Shown here: positions 1 through 8,478 of the stretch, piece after piece
Numbering within the stretch: position 1 is the stretch's first letter
Layout of the letters: every line of letters starts with the position of its first letter
Assembly (NCBI GenBank): GCA_964617665.1
Contig: CAZUAH010000144.1
Coordinates: 1 to 28,010 of the forward strand
From: JADHUC01 sp964617665
Lineage (GTDB): Bacteria; Planctomycetota; Planctomycetia; Pirellulales; Pirellulaceae
Direction: 5' to 3'
Length of the DNA: 28,010 bases
Made by a program: the position numbers and the translations under genes
The notes under the pieces: generated by a model
Seen by the model: the letters and a program-made list of their open reading frames with translations, nothing else
Told to the model about the DNA's origin: nothing
The model's database searches: none

Positions 1-173
1 TGACACATGAACGGTCCGGCTTGGTATTCGTCCGGCCATTCGGCAGCACTGACGTGCGCAGACGAAGTTGTTCCGGAGCAGACGATGACAAACGTCAGGA
101 GCGAAACGGCGATGAATGGGGGAAGGTGGCCATTGGTTACGCGTAGGCCCTTGGCCTCCTGCTGTTGCTGCAT
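1..173 (-). CDS. 5' end of a secreted protein gene (cut by window edge)
   Basis: Reading the minus strand from the ATG at 171-173 gives 57 codons open to the window edge. The peptide starts MQQQQEAKGLRVTNGH, then has a hydrophobic stretch (PPFIAVSLLTFVIVCSG) and a small-residue region (TTSSAHVSAAEW) that looks like a signal peptide cleavage zone, then WPDEYQAGPFMC. A weak GAGG lies 9 bases before the ATG. The signal peptide suggests an exported or periplasmic protein. Function cannot be told from this part. It follows the PHP phosphatase gene on the same strand with 66 bases between them, so it could be cotranscribed with it. Confidence 0.6.
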   Translation of the reverse strand, partial: MQQQQEAKGLRVTNGHLPPFIAVSLLTFVIVCSGTTSSAHVSAAEWPDEYQAGPFMC

Positions 174-239
174 GTCGGTACCTCGTTGTACCTTTTCCGT
201 TGCTCGGCTGATGCTTTCCCCGCATCCGACCTTGCCAGA

Positions 240-1043
240 CTACGCGGCCTTCTCTCGCTTGAACAGCCCAGCGAAGAATCCGCGTTGTTTGGGCTTGTAG
301 CGTTTTACTTCAACGTCATCGCCAGCAACAACGGCGGCGGGATTGCGGCAGCAGAGATCCGTCGCGACTTCTGCGCCGACCATTGTCTCAGCTCGTTCGA
401 ACGCCCGCCGCATCAGCGGTCGACGCGCACTGGGACCGTGGGCATCTGTGGCCAGGAAGTGCGTCAATCCCTGGTCGAGTAGCGACTCGGCCATCTGTTG
501 CGGTGCCGCGCCGAATGTGCCCATGAGACTGCTGCAGGTTACCTGCATAAGACATCCCTGCTCCACTAGCCCTTCGATAAGGCGAGGTTGCTTCAGCAGC
601 CCTTGATTCCGCTCTGGATGGGACAAGATGCCGACCATTCCGACACGCTGCAGGCTGTCCAGTACGTCGTCCAGGGGGAAGTAGAGTTCGTGCGGTAGTT
701 CTAGCAGGACGTGTTTTCGCCGATCTGCCAGCGTCAACACTTCGCCAGACCTTAGTTTCTCGATCATGTCGGGCTCGATACGAACGTCGGCGCCTGGCAG
801 CACCCGCAACGGAACACGATGATCGTCCAACAGTTGTTGCAGTTCGGAGGTCCGCGATCGGATCGACTGGCCGTGGTTGTGGCCGTAACTACCCAATTGG
901 TGCGGCGTTACCACAATTGTCTGGATTCCATCGGCGACGGCGATCTCGGCCATGGCCAGCGATTGATCCCATGACTTCGATCCGTCGTCGATGCCTGGAA
1001 CCATGTGGCAGTGCAAATCGACAAGCGGTTCGGTGGGTTTCAT
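240..1043 (-). CDS. CpsB/YwqE-type PHP-family protein-tyrosine phosphatase
   Basis: A 267-residue PHP-domain metallophosphohydrolase. Residues 9-21 read DLHCHMVPGIDDG, the signature of the CpsB/CapC/YwqE group, with metal-binding histidines H11 and H13. Other PHP motifs follow: VVTPHQ (H48), ILSHPERN and LATDAHG toward the C terminus. Length fits the family (about 250-260). Known members are manganese-dependent phosphatases that dephosphorylate bacterial tyrosine kinases controlling capsule and exopolysaccharide export. The basic tail (KRYKPKQRGFFAGLFKREKAA) is extra and could touch membrane or nucleic acid. An AGAGAG stretch precedes the ATG. No kinase or polysaccharide gene is visible nearby; the pilus cluster is separate. 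The family call is firm; the substrate is inferred. Confidence 0.88.
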   Translation of the reverse strand: MKPTEPLVDLHCHMVPGIDDGSKSWDQSLAMAEIAVADGIQTIVVTPHQLGSYGHNHGQSIRSRTSELQQLLDDHRVPLRVLPGADVRIEPDMIEKLRSGEVLTLADRRKHVLLELPHELYFPLDDVLDSLQRVGMVGILSHPERNQGLLKQPRLIEGLVEQGCLMQVTCSSLMGTFGAAPQQMAESLLDQGLTHFLATDAHGPSARRPLMRRAFERAETMVGAEVATDLCCRNPAAVVAGDDVEVKRYKPKQRGFFAGLFKREKAA

Positions 1044-1311
1044 AGAGGGCTCTCTGTTCGAACGTGTCTAACGAGCAGAAGTGATTGGAACAAAGGCGTC
1101 GCATAAGCGAGGGGGGAGTATATCGACTGCGTCGACTTGGTCAAGAGAAATTCGGTATTCTGCACGCGTAGCGGGACCAGGGGAGTGGAGCGCGTGTGGC
1201 TGGCATGCTAGCCTTGACACCCGTGCTCCATTGACCGCCCCAAGATGGCCAGCTATTTTGTTGCTGCGCAGTCCCATCGAGAAACAAAACATCGAAGAGG
1301 GTTGACATCCT

Positions 1312-2316
1312 GTGAAACACGCTGCGATCGGACCCGTGGCTGTCCATCTCCCTGAAAGGGAGGAGACAAATGCCCAGCTGCAGGAGGAGTTTCCGAATTG
1401 GGACATGAATCTCATCTTCGAGAAGACGGGGATTGCTGCCCGACGGATCGCAGCGCCGGGCGAATGCGCATCTGACCTAGGCGTAGCCGCTGCTGAGAAG
1501 TTGTTCAGTCAGTTCGACGTCGATCCCAAGAGCATCGATTTCCTTCTGTTCTGCACACAGACACCCGATTACAAGTTGCCGACGACCGCCTGTGTGATGC
1601 AAAGCCGGCTTGGCTTGGCGACCAATTGCGGTGCTCTGGACTTCAATCTGGGTTGTTCTGGATACGTTTACGGTTTGGCGTTGGCAGATGGCTTGATCCG
1701 CAGCGGCTCAGTCGGGCGGGTTCTTCTGGTTACCGCCGAAACGTACACAAAATACATTCATCGGACGGATCGCAGTCTTCGCACTATTTTCGGCGACGGA
1801 GCAGCGGCGACTCTGATCGAAGCCTCCGATACACCCACGCTACGGGCGTTCAAGTACGGTACTGATGGGGAGGGGGCCGACACACTGCTGGCTACAGAAG
1901 GAGGCGCCCGACTTCCGGAAGATGCTCACCAGCCACGACATCGTAAGCGCTGGCCGAGTGCTTTATACATGGATGGCCCTGCCCTGATCGCGTTCTCAGT
2001 GGCCGAAGTGCCCAAGTTGGTAGAAGACGTGTTGAAGACAGCGGATCTGGACCGCGAAAGCATCGACCTGTTCATTATGCACCAAGCGACCAAGAAACTG
2101 ATGGGAGAGATCCAGAAGTGCCTCGATTTGCCCGACGATCGCATGCCAATGCTGCTGGAGCAATGTGGAAACACGGTCTCTTCTACGATTCCAATTCTGA
2201 TCGATCATCTGCGCCGCGAGCAGCGACTAAAGGCCGGGATGCGTAGCGTACTGGTGGGATTTGGCGTCGGGCTGTCCTGGGCCGGTTGTGTCTGGGAAGA
2301 AACATGGGGCGGTTAG
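1312..2316 (+). CDS. 3-oxoacyl-ACP synthase III family (FabH-like ketosynthase)
   Basis: A 334-residue thiolase-fold ketosynthase. The catalytic triad is visible: C115 in FNLGCSGYVYGL, H257 in IMHQATKKL and N287 in QCGNTVSSTIPI. FGDGAAATL (about 160-168) is the usual glycine-rich KAS III segment, and the C terminus has LVGFGVGLSWAG. Family members condense an acyl-CoA with malonyl-ACP to start fatty-acid or secondary-lipid chains in the cytoplasm. The start is a GTG at 1312 with GAGGG about 10 bases upstream; there is no better ATG. No fab or acyl-carrier gene is adjacent, so whether this is the housekeeping FabH or a specialised paralogue cannot be decided here. It is divergent from the phosphatase gene across a 268-base gap. 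Confidence 0.9.
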   Translation: MKHAAIGPVAVHLPEREETNAQLQEEFPNWDMNLIFEKTGIAARRIAAPGECASDLGVAAAEKLFSQFDVDPKSIDFLLFCTQTPDYKLPTTACVMQSRLGLATNCGALDFNLGCSGYVYGLALADGLIRSGSVGRVLLVTAETYTKYIHRTDRSLRTIFGDGAAATLIEASDTPTLRAFKYGTDGEGADTLLATEGGARLPEDAHQPRHRKRWPSALYMDGPALIAFSVAEVPKLVEDVLKTADLDRESIDLFIMHQATKKLMGEIQKCLDLPDDRMPMLLEQCGNTVSSTIPILIDHLRREQRLKAGMRSVLVGFGVGLSWAGCVWEETWGG

Positions 2317-2488
2317 ACATCGGCGCAGCCTGAGAACAACTCCCGCTCGTCACCGGATCATTCTGTGGCGTCTCTGAGAGAATTCGCATTTGAGATGCTG
2401 GCTTGGTATGGCGAGACCACCGTCGTTTGGCCACCGCTTTCGAGCGGGTATTGGCTACGAGATACTCGCCGAGTAGTCTATGCAGGTG

Positions 2489-2494
2489 TATAAT
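2489..2494 (+). promoter_or_regulatory. Possible -10 box upstream of the YqgE/AlgH gene
   Basis: A perfect TATAAT lies 32 bases before the ATG at 2527, preceded by GGTG. No good TTGACA-like -35 sits at 16-18 bases. This suggests a short leader and an independent promoter for the YqgE gene, but it rests on one hexamer only. Confidence 0.3.
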
Positions 2495-2526
2495 ACGGGA
2501 GCATTGTTCGCCTTTGGAACAAGACT

Positions 2527-3078
2527 ATGGATTCCCTTCGCGGTTACCTGCTGATCGCCTCGCCCCGGCTGCCGGACGCGAATTTCTATCGCACGGTGGT
2601 ACTGATCATTCATCACGACGAGCAGGGGGCATTCGGCGTTGTCTTGAATCGTCTCGCAGACAACACGGTGGCAGAGATCTGGGAGATGATCGCCGATAAG
2701 CCCTGCGACAACCATCAGCCAATCAACTTGGGCGGCCCTGTGGCGGGTCCGCTGATGGCCTTGCATACGAGCGAAGCATGCTCGGAAAACGAGATCCTTC
2801 CCGGCATCCATTTTGCCACACACAAGGACCATCTAAATCGGCTTGTCCGTGAGCCCAAGAATTCGTTCCGCATCTTCAGCGGTTACGCTGGCTGGACGGC
2901 GGGACAGTTGGAGGGCGAATTGCAGGTCGGCGGGTGGATGACACTCCCGGCGAATGATGACTACATCTTCGGCGACGCAGAGGAGATGTGGAAGAAGGCC
3001 TCGCAGCAAGTCGGCGAGGCGATCACGACGCCCTTGTTGCGAGAAGCCGATACGCCGGACGATCCGTCATTCAATTGA
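2527..3078 (+). CDS. YqgE/AlgH family protein
   Basis: A 183-residue protein that starts MDSLRGYLLIASPRLPDANF and continues RTVVLIIHHDEQGAFGVVLNR, the typical N-terminal pattern of the YqgE/AlgH (UPF0301) family; LGGPVAGPLMALH and FSGYAGWTAGQLEGEL (about 118-133) match its later conserved blocks. Full length for the family (180-190). It is a small cytoplasmic protein; the biochemical role is poorly defined, with AlgH genetically linked to alginate regulation in Pseudomonas. A GGA lies about 9 bases before the ATG, and a TATAAT box is 32 bases upstream. The gene converges on the TPR lipoprotein gene with a 69-base gap. Confidence 0.9.
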   Translation: MDSLRGYLLIASPRLPDANFYRTVVLIIHHDEQGAFGVVLNRLADNTVAEIWEMIADKPCDNHQPINLGGPVAGPLMALHTSEACSENEILPGIHFATHKDHLNRLVREPKNSFRIFSGYAGWTAGQLEGELQVGGWMTLPANDDYIFGDAEEMWKKASQQVGEAITTPLLREADTPDDPSFN

Positions 3079-3147
3079 TGTGGATGGCCGCCTAGGACGG
3101 ATTTTGGCCATTCCTGCTGATACGGATCACACCACAGGCGATGGTGG

Positions 3148-4233
3148 CTAGAAGGCCGGCATACGCTTCATATCGCCACGCACCGGCGGTTCCAGGCTGG
3201 GAAACCTCTCGCGAGCACCTTCCTGTTCGGGCCGGCGATACGAACTGTAACTTCCGTCGCGCGGTGCGGATTCCCACGGACTGGTTCTGAAATTCTGAGC
3301 GTTGACGGGAACGTTTGTTCGCTGCGGTTGGCCTGGCCCCGGAGGCATTACGACAGGCTTCTGCCCACTACTGCGTTGTCCGCGTGGCGTATTCCTATCG
3401 GCTTCGCCCATGCGTACCAGCATCGTTTGTGCACGCGCAAGGGAGGGATCTATGCTGACCGCTCGGCGAAGGTACTCGGCAGCCAGCGGTTGGTTGCGAA
3501 GTCGTAGCAACAGACAGGCGACATTGTGGTTCGCCACTGCCGGTGGGTGCACTTTCTGCAGTTCATGCACAGCATCGTCGGTCCGATCGGCTTGGACCAA
3601 GACCGCAGCGAGGTTGTTGCGATAACGTACGTTGTCGTGACTCAACGCCACGGCTTGTTGCATGGCGCCCAATGCCCGTTCGATTTCGCCTCGGCGGGCG
3701 TGGCACAAGCCCAAGTCGTTCCAGACGGTCGCGTTTTGCGGCTGGACCGAACGCGCACGCTGGTAGACCTCTACGGCTTGGTCGGAATCGCCGATTCGAT
3801 CGCGGAAACGAGCGTACGCGACTAGTGTCGTTATGTTATTTGGATCCAACTGGAGTGCTTTCTCGTACTGCTGCTGCGCTTCGGCCATCTTGCCTTTGGA
3901 TTCGGAAAACGCGGCCCCGCGAACGAACAGTATCGGGCTGAGTTGCTCGGGCATGTTCGACAGGTTGACCGAATCCGCGTCGGGCTTCATTTTGGGCTTT
4001 TGCCCCGTTGCATAGGGGATTCTGTGGGAAGCCGTCTGGAAGGCGCCAGCGGGCTGTGCCGAGCCATTTCGATGCGACGCGTTGTTGTTCGCGGCCGTCG
4101 AGTCGGAATTGCTGATTCGCGTGGTCGATTGTTGGGCGCCGGCTACTTGATGAGTCGACGGGCCGGCGCAACCTAGAACCGCAACGGTTCCCGCAATGGA
4201 AAGTAGGAATGCCAATTGCCTCCAGTTACCCAT
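3148..4233 (-). CDS. TPR-repeat lipoprotein in the TadD position of the Tad pilus operon
   Basis: A 361-residue predicted lipoprotein. The chosen ATG at 4233 is 5-6 bases after a perfect GGAGGT; an in-frame ATG 24 bases upstream has no such site. The N terminus is MGNWRQLAFLLSIAGTVAV followed by LGCAG, a lipobox. After a low-complexity linker, residues about 95-280 hold about five tetratricopeptide repeats (for example AEAQQQYEKALQLDPNN, QAVEVYQRARSVQPQN, AAEYLRRAVSIDPS). The C-terminal 80 residues are proline/arginine-rich and probably disordered. It is the last gene of the Tad cluster, 32 bases after the 210-residue exported protein. TadD in other species is a TPR lipoprotein needed for pilus assembly, so position, lipobox and repeats support that role; orthology is inferred. 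Confidence 0.8.
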   Translation of the reverse strand: MGNWRQLAFLLSIAGTVAVLGCAGPSTHQVAGAQQSTTRISNSDSTAANNNASHRNGSAQPAGAFQTASHRIPYATGQKPKMKPDADSVNLSNMPEQLSPILFVRGAAFSESKGKMAEAQQQYEKALQLDPNNITTLVAYARFRDRIGDSDQAVEVYQRARSVQPQNATVWNDLGLCHARRGEIERALGAMQQAVALSHDNVRYRNNLAAVLVQADRTDDAVHELQKVHPPAVANHNVACLLLRLRNQPLAAEYLRRAVSIDPSLARAQTMLVRMGEADRNTPRGQRSSGQKPVVMPPGPGQPQRTNVPVNAQNFRTSPWESAPRDGSYSSYRRPEQEGARERFPSLEPPVRGDMKRMPAF

Positions 4234-4265
4234 CAAGCACCTCCGTGAGCTTGGCATGAGTTCAA

Positions 4266-4898
4266 TTACGAACCTGTCGACGACTCCTCACCGCCGCCTT
4301 CGGAACCCATCGCGGGCAGAACAGGCGGCGGCAAATTTGCCCTATACGTCTGGTCTATGTCGTCCAGGTAAGAACCGTCGCCGCCGCGCGGTGCGATCTG
4401 CGTGACGAACACGGGGCATGCCGAGTAGGGAGCAATTTCGGCCATGTGCTCGTAGACCGATGCAACACGTGTGGCCGTGTCCTTCCGTTGGTGGGTTTCT
4501 AGGACGTAGATCTGTCGGCGATGCGGGGGGATTTGTGTCAGTATCCAACGCAGTTTCAACTGGCCTGCGTAACTCAACTCGTGCTTTTCTGGATCGAAGA
4601 GGTGATCACTTAACGTATTCTGCAACTTCCACCCGTTGTCGGCCATCGTCCGGAATGGCGTCCTGACTAGTTCACGTTCCTCTAGTAGGAAGGGATGCGG
4701 CCACGCGTTTACACGGTTGTAGTGTGTCTTACACTCGTTCTTAAAGTCGTGCCACCATTGAAATTGGCCAGATTGGCCGTGGCAAGTTTGCGTTTGCGCA
4801 AAGGCCTGAGCACTGACCAGAAGCAGCACTACGAGCAGAGAGGCATGGATTATTCGCACAATACGACTCCACGTTCTAACGGGGCGTAACCTCTTCAT
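4266..4898 (-). CDS. Exported protein of unknown function within the Tad operon
   Basis: A 210-residue protein with a basic start (MKRLRPVRTWSR), hydrophobic core (ASLLVVLLLVSAQAFA) and likely cleavage near AQAFAQ. The mature part has FKNECKTHYNRVNAWPHPFL (about 52-71), then HELSYAGQLKLRWILTQIPPHRRQIYVLETH. This second stretch resembles the core of an OmpA-C/peptidoglycan-binding fold (sensible length, alternating strand/helix, RV..V at the end), but the usual ligand residues are not clear, so that is a guess. The tail is glycine/serine-rich. It lies between tadC and the TPR lipoprotein gene on the same strand, so a periplasmic pilus-assembly role is inferred from context only. No gene name is justified. 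Confidence 0.75.
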   Translation of the reverse strand: MKRLRPVRTWSRIVRIIHASLLVVLLLVSAQAFAQTQTCHGQSGQFQWWHDFKNECKTHYNRVNAWPHPFLLEERELVRTPFRTMADNGWKLQNTLSDHLFDPEKHELSYAGQLKLRWILTQIPPHRRQIYVLETHQRKDTATRVASVYEHMAEIAPYSACPVFVTQIAPRGGDGSYLDDIDQTYRANLPPPVLPAMGSEGGGEESSTGS

Positions 4899-5055
4899 TC
4901 ATCGGCAGCCGTCATCCTGCATCTGCGGCAATGAGGGAGGATTCGCGATTTGCCGGTTGTGCCGATTGTGGGGATCGCGAGGCGCACGGACCATCGGTGC
5001 AGCGGCAGCCGAGAGTTCGGTGGAGAATGCAAGAGCAATCTTGAACGATGCTCAA

Positions 5056-6027
5056 CTACCCGCCCATGGACGGCAACAGGTTGCGGGCTATGTTGACCGC
5101 GGCGGGGCCCACCAGAACGACGAAGATGCCCGGGAAGATGAACAGGACAAGGGGGAAGATGAGCTTCACGGCGGTTTTCGCGGCTTTCTCTTCCGCAATC
5201 TGACGGCGGCGAGTACGCATTGCGTCACTTTGCACGCGCAAGGCATGCCCAACGCCGGAACCGAATTTACTGGCTTGGATCAATACGGAGATGAGCGACT
5301 TTAACTCCTTTTCGCCGTTACGCTCGGCCAAGTCACGCAAAGCTTGATCGCGAGTCGCCCCCATTTGCATATGCATGTTGGCGACTCGAAACTCCTGAGC
5401 CGTCACCGGGTAGACCTTCTTTAGTTCGTCGGCCACTGTGGCCAAGGCCTGATCCATGCCGAGGCCGGCTTCGACGCAAACGACCATCAAGTCGATTACG
5501 TCCGGCAGAGCCAAGAAAATGGCTTGGTGACGACTCCTTGTAATGAGATATAGGATTATCTCGGGCAAATAGAAGGCGATACCAGTAACGAACACAGTGC
5601 GCAGGAGGGCTCCCTGAGTCAGCCCCATCGAAAACAGTACAGCCCCTCCCCCGAGGAAGAATCCACTGCCCAGACAGAGAACCTTCAGCCCTAGGAAAAT
5701 GGACGGGGCGCTTTCCGAGCGGAAACCGGCGTACGATAGACGTGACTTCAGCTTACTGACTTCGACTGCGTCTTTCGGTTGCAATGGTTTGGCGAGTTGT
5801 GGTGTTGCCTTGCTTAGCACCTTCGATACGGCCAAGGATACCTTCTCCCTGCCAGTATGCTCCTCTTCGTCTACGACGCCTCTCGGGTTGCGCATGCGGT
5901 CCAAGCGATCTTCGGCGAGTCGTTTCTTGCCCCACACAAGATCCACAACCAGCCACGCGATCGTAGCGAAAGCGCCGAAAACCGCGAAGGGGATCAGCGA
6001 TGATAGTTCAAATGTCGATGGGAACAT
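5056..6027 (-). CDS. tadC: TadC-like inner-membrane platform protein (type II secretion F family)
   Basis: A 323-residue GspF/TadC-type membrane protein. Hydrophobic segments are seen at about 10-32, 108-130, 134-160 and near the C terminus (KLIFPLVLFIFPGIFVVLVG). The cytoplasmic F domain lies between, with the recognisable VCVEAGLGMDQALATVADEL and ISVLIQASKFGSGVGHALR, where the GSGVG motif is typical of TadC. It pairs with TadB to form the platform on which the TadA ATPase acts. The start ATG at 6027 is 11 bases after the tadB stop, with only a weak GAGCGA before it, which suggests translational coupling. Confidence 0.9.
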   Translation of the reverse strand: MFPSTFELSSLIPFAVFGAFATIAWLVVDLVWGKKRLAEDRLDRMRNPRGVVDEEEHTGREKVSLAVSKVLSKATPQLAKPLQPKDAVEVSKLKSRLSYAGFRSESAPSIFLGLKVLCLGSGFFLGGGAVLFSMGLTQGALLRTVFVTGIAFYLPEIILYLITRSRHQAIFLALPDVIDLMVVCVEAGLGMDQALATVADELKKVYPVTAQEFRVANMHMQMGATRDQALRDLAERNGEKELKSLISVLIQASKFGSGVGHALRVQSDAMRTRRRQIAEEKAAKTAVKLIFPLVLFIFPGIFVVLVGPAAVNIARNLLPSMGG

Positions 6028-6038
6028 GGTTCGCTCGG

Positions 6039-7007
6039 CTAAACTTTGATATCCACAATCTTCTTAATGGTGAGTGCACCGAGGATCTGCGCGATCACCG
6101 CGAAAAGGACCATTTTCTGACCAAGGGGATCTGTCACCAGGAGCATCATGTACTCGGGATTACGGAAATACATGTAGATCCCAAGCACAATGGGCAACGC
6201 CAGCAGAACAACGCCGGACAGCCGCCCCTCGCCGGTCAGCGCCGCGATTTGTCCTTTGATCTGAAAACGTTCGCGGATCAGTTTGCCGATCTTGTCCAGA
6301 ATCTCCGCTGCATCACCGCCGGTCTGACGTTGCAGGACGATCGACGTGACGAAGAAGCGAAGATCTAGATTCGGCACGCGCTCGGTCATCTCCTCCAGAG
6401 ATTCTTCCAGGGGAATGCCTAGATTCTGTTGCTCGTAACAGCGTGAGAACTCAGGTGCGATCGGTTCGTTCATTTCTTCGCCGATCAGATTGATGCCGTC
6501 GGCCAAGCTGCGCCCAGCACGCAACGATCGGGCCAGCAGTTCCATCGCCTCGGGCAACTGCTTTTCGAATTTGGCTAGACGCGACTTGCGCTTAAGGAAC
6601 ACCCAGGCCCACGGCCCCGTTCCGAACGTCACTCCCAACAATGGCATAGCCACGAAGGACATTGGCAAACACGTCCCTAGTGCACAGCCAGCCGCCGCCA
6701 ATCCGAGTGACATAAGCACAATCGACGACGGCTTGACTGCCACCCCCGACTGTCTAATGAACGACCGTACATCGAAGAACTTCGAAACGAACTGCACGAG
6801 AGACGTGCTTTCTTCTTCGTCGTCCAACGTAAGGCTCATCTGGTTCGCTTGCGGATTGGCGGACACAGCACTAATGCTGGCGCCTTGCGTGATCGTGGTC
6901 AGTCGCTCCTCGACCGCCGTTCCTTGGCGTCCGATCACGAACATTGCGACGCCGCCGATCAGCGTGGCAACTCCAATGACGATGGCCCCTAGTATGATAT
7001 ATAACAT
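6039..7007 (-). CDS. tadB: TadB-like inner-membrane platform protein (type II secretion F family)
   Basis: A 322-residue protein beginning MLYIILGAIVIGVATLIGG. The start codon shares its A with the tadA stop (TGATG on the minus strand), a strong reason to choose 7007 over an upstream in-frame start inside tadA. It has an N-terminal membrane helix, a pair of helices near 90-140, the F domain (LPEAMELLARSLRAGRSLADGI and FVTSIVLQRQTGGDAAEILDKIG) and C-terminal helices (VVLLALPIVLGIYMYFRNPEYM). TadB and TadC are the two divergent F-family platform proteins of Tad pili. Its length and its place next to tadA and tadC are canonical. Confidence 0.92.
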   Translation of the reverse strand: MLYIILGAIVIGVATLIGGVAMFVIGRQGTAVEERLTTITQGASISAVSANPQANQMSLTLDDEEESTSLVQFVSKFFDVRSFIRQSGVAVKPSSIVLMSLGLAAAGCALGTCLPMSFVAMPLLGVTFGTGPWAWVFLKRKSRLAKFEKQLPEAMELLARSLRAGRSLADGINLIGEEMNEPIAPEFSRCYEQQNLGIPLEESLEEMTERVPNLDLRFFVTSIVLQRQTGGDAAEILDKIGKLIRERFQIKGQIAALTGEGRLSGVVLLALPIVLGIYMYFRNPEYMMLLVTDPLGQKMVLFAVIAQILGALTIKKIVDIKV

Positions 7008-8329
7008 CAGTCGCTCATCATGACTCGTTTTCGGAAGATATTGGCGGGTAAACGTATGCCCACTGCCTCCAGCCGATCCATGCACATGGGCCGAACTCCC
7101 GTGGCCTCAAAATGGCCTTTAGCGCGGGCTGATTCATCGACGCCATCCTGGACGTACTTGAAGACGTCTTGCATAACAACCGTGTCTTGTTCCATGCCCA
7201 CGACCTCCGTTATCTCCGTTACGCGACGTGGGCCGCCCTGCAAACGATTCACTTGAATAATTACGTCCACGGCACTGGCAATTTGCTGACGCATGGCTTT
7301 GATCGGAAGTTCAAATCCCGCCATCATGATCATGGTCTCGATACGTGCGACGCCGTCGCGCGGTGAATTGGCGTGAATGGTCGTCAGCGATCCTTCGTGG
7401 CCCGTGTTCATAGCTTGCAGCATATCCAACGTCTCGGGGCCGCGGCATTCGCCGATGATGATCCGTTCCGGACGCATACGTAGTGCGTTTCGAACAAGAT
7501 CCGTGGCCAGGACTTCGCCCTTGCCTTCGATGTTGGCCGGTCGCGTTTCCAGTCGGACTACGTGCTCCTGTTGAAGCTGCAATTCGGCGGCGTCTTCAAT
7601 TGTGACAATACGGTCCGAGTTTGGTATGAAGCTGGAAAGCGTGTTCAGCAATGTCGTCTTTCCCGACCCAGTACCCCCGGAGATGATCATGTTTAGGCGT
7701 GCCTTCATGGCGCCTTCCAGGAACATAATCATCTCGGGCGTGAATGCCTTGAAGTTGAGCAAGTCCTCCAATCTAAGTGGATTGCTTCCAAAACGCCGAA
7801 TGGACACCGCCGCGCCGTCCAAAGCCAGCGGCGGTATGATCGCGTTCACACGCGAGCCATCCGGCAATCGTGCGTCGACCATCGGATTCGTCTCGTCGAC
7901 ACGCCGGCCCACTTTGGAGACGATTCGATCGATGATCTGCAGTAGTTGAGCCCCATCGCGAAACTCGACGTTGGTCCTTTGCATCGTGCCGTTGCGTTCG
8001 ACATAGATTGACTTCGGGCCGTTGATCAGAATGTCGCTGATCGAGGGGTCTTTCAGCAGTAGCTCCAGCGGCCCGAGACCGAGCGCTTGATCCAATACCT
8101 CCTCGACGAGCCGCTCGCGTTCCTTCCGGTTCAGCAGAGTGTCTTCGGCGTCGCATAGGTGCTCGACCACCATGCGGATTTCGCGACGCAATTCGTTGCC
8201 CTCGATGCTGCCAATTCGCGTGACGTCGAGCTTGTCCACCAGCTTGTTGTGGATTCTCTCTTTCAGTTCTTCGAACTCGCCAGTGGGTATGCTACCGGAA
8301 GTGCGAGTTGGCACGGTTGATAGGCTCAT
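7007..8329 (-). CDS. tadA: TadA/CpaF family pilus-assembly ATPase
   Basis: A 440-residue secretion ATPase of the CpaF/TadA type. Motifs from the ATG at 8329: Walker A GGTGSGKTT (about 218-226), Asp box IVTIEDAAELQL, Walker B-like RIIIGECRG (about 289) and His box NTGHEGSLTTIHANSPRD. The N-terminal domain has GLGPLELLLKDPSISDILING. It powers Flp pilin polymerisation at the inner membrane. An earlier in-frame ATG would add 18 residues (MCAPRRERSPYFQARTTE) without a ribosome site; the later one (MSLSTVPTRTSG) is preferred, though its own site (AGCGAGAA) is modest. Gap to cpaE is about 150 bases. Confidence 0.95.
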   Translation of the reverse strand: MSLSTVPTRTSGSIPTGEFEELKERIHNKLVDKLDVTRIGSIEGNELRREIRMVVEHLCDAEDTLLNRKERERLVEEVLDQALGLGPLELLLKDPSISDILINGPKSIYVERNGTMQRTNVEFRDGAQLLQIIDRIVSKVGRRVDETNPMVDARLPDGSRVNAIIPPLALDGAAVSIRRFGSNPLRLEDLLNFKAFTPEMIMFLEGAMKARLNMIISGGTGSGKTTLLNTLSSFIPNSDRIVTIEDAAELQLQQEHVVRLETRPANIEGKGEVLATDLVRNALRMRPERIIIGECRGPETLDMLQAMNTGHEGSLTTIHANSPRDGVARIETMIMMAGFELPIKAMRQQIASAVDVIIQVNRLQGGPRRVTEITEVVGMEQDTVVMQDVFKYVQDGVDESARAKGHFEATGVRPMCMDRLEAVGIRLPANIFRKRVMMSD

Positions 8330-8478
8330 TTCGGTTGTTCTCGCTTGGAAATACGGTGAACGTTCACGTCGGGGCGCACACATGCGGGACGCTAGGAAAA
8401 CATAGCTTACAATAAGCGCATCAGAAGCCGCCGATGTGCGTTAAGAAGGGGTTAGAAATTGGCATGCGCTGGCGGCTA

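Noticed and set aside
1210..1240. TTGACA and TTGACC hexamers between the phosphatase and ketosynthase genes
   Set aside because: No -10 box lies at a fitting distance on either strand, so no promoter is claimed.
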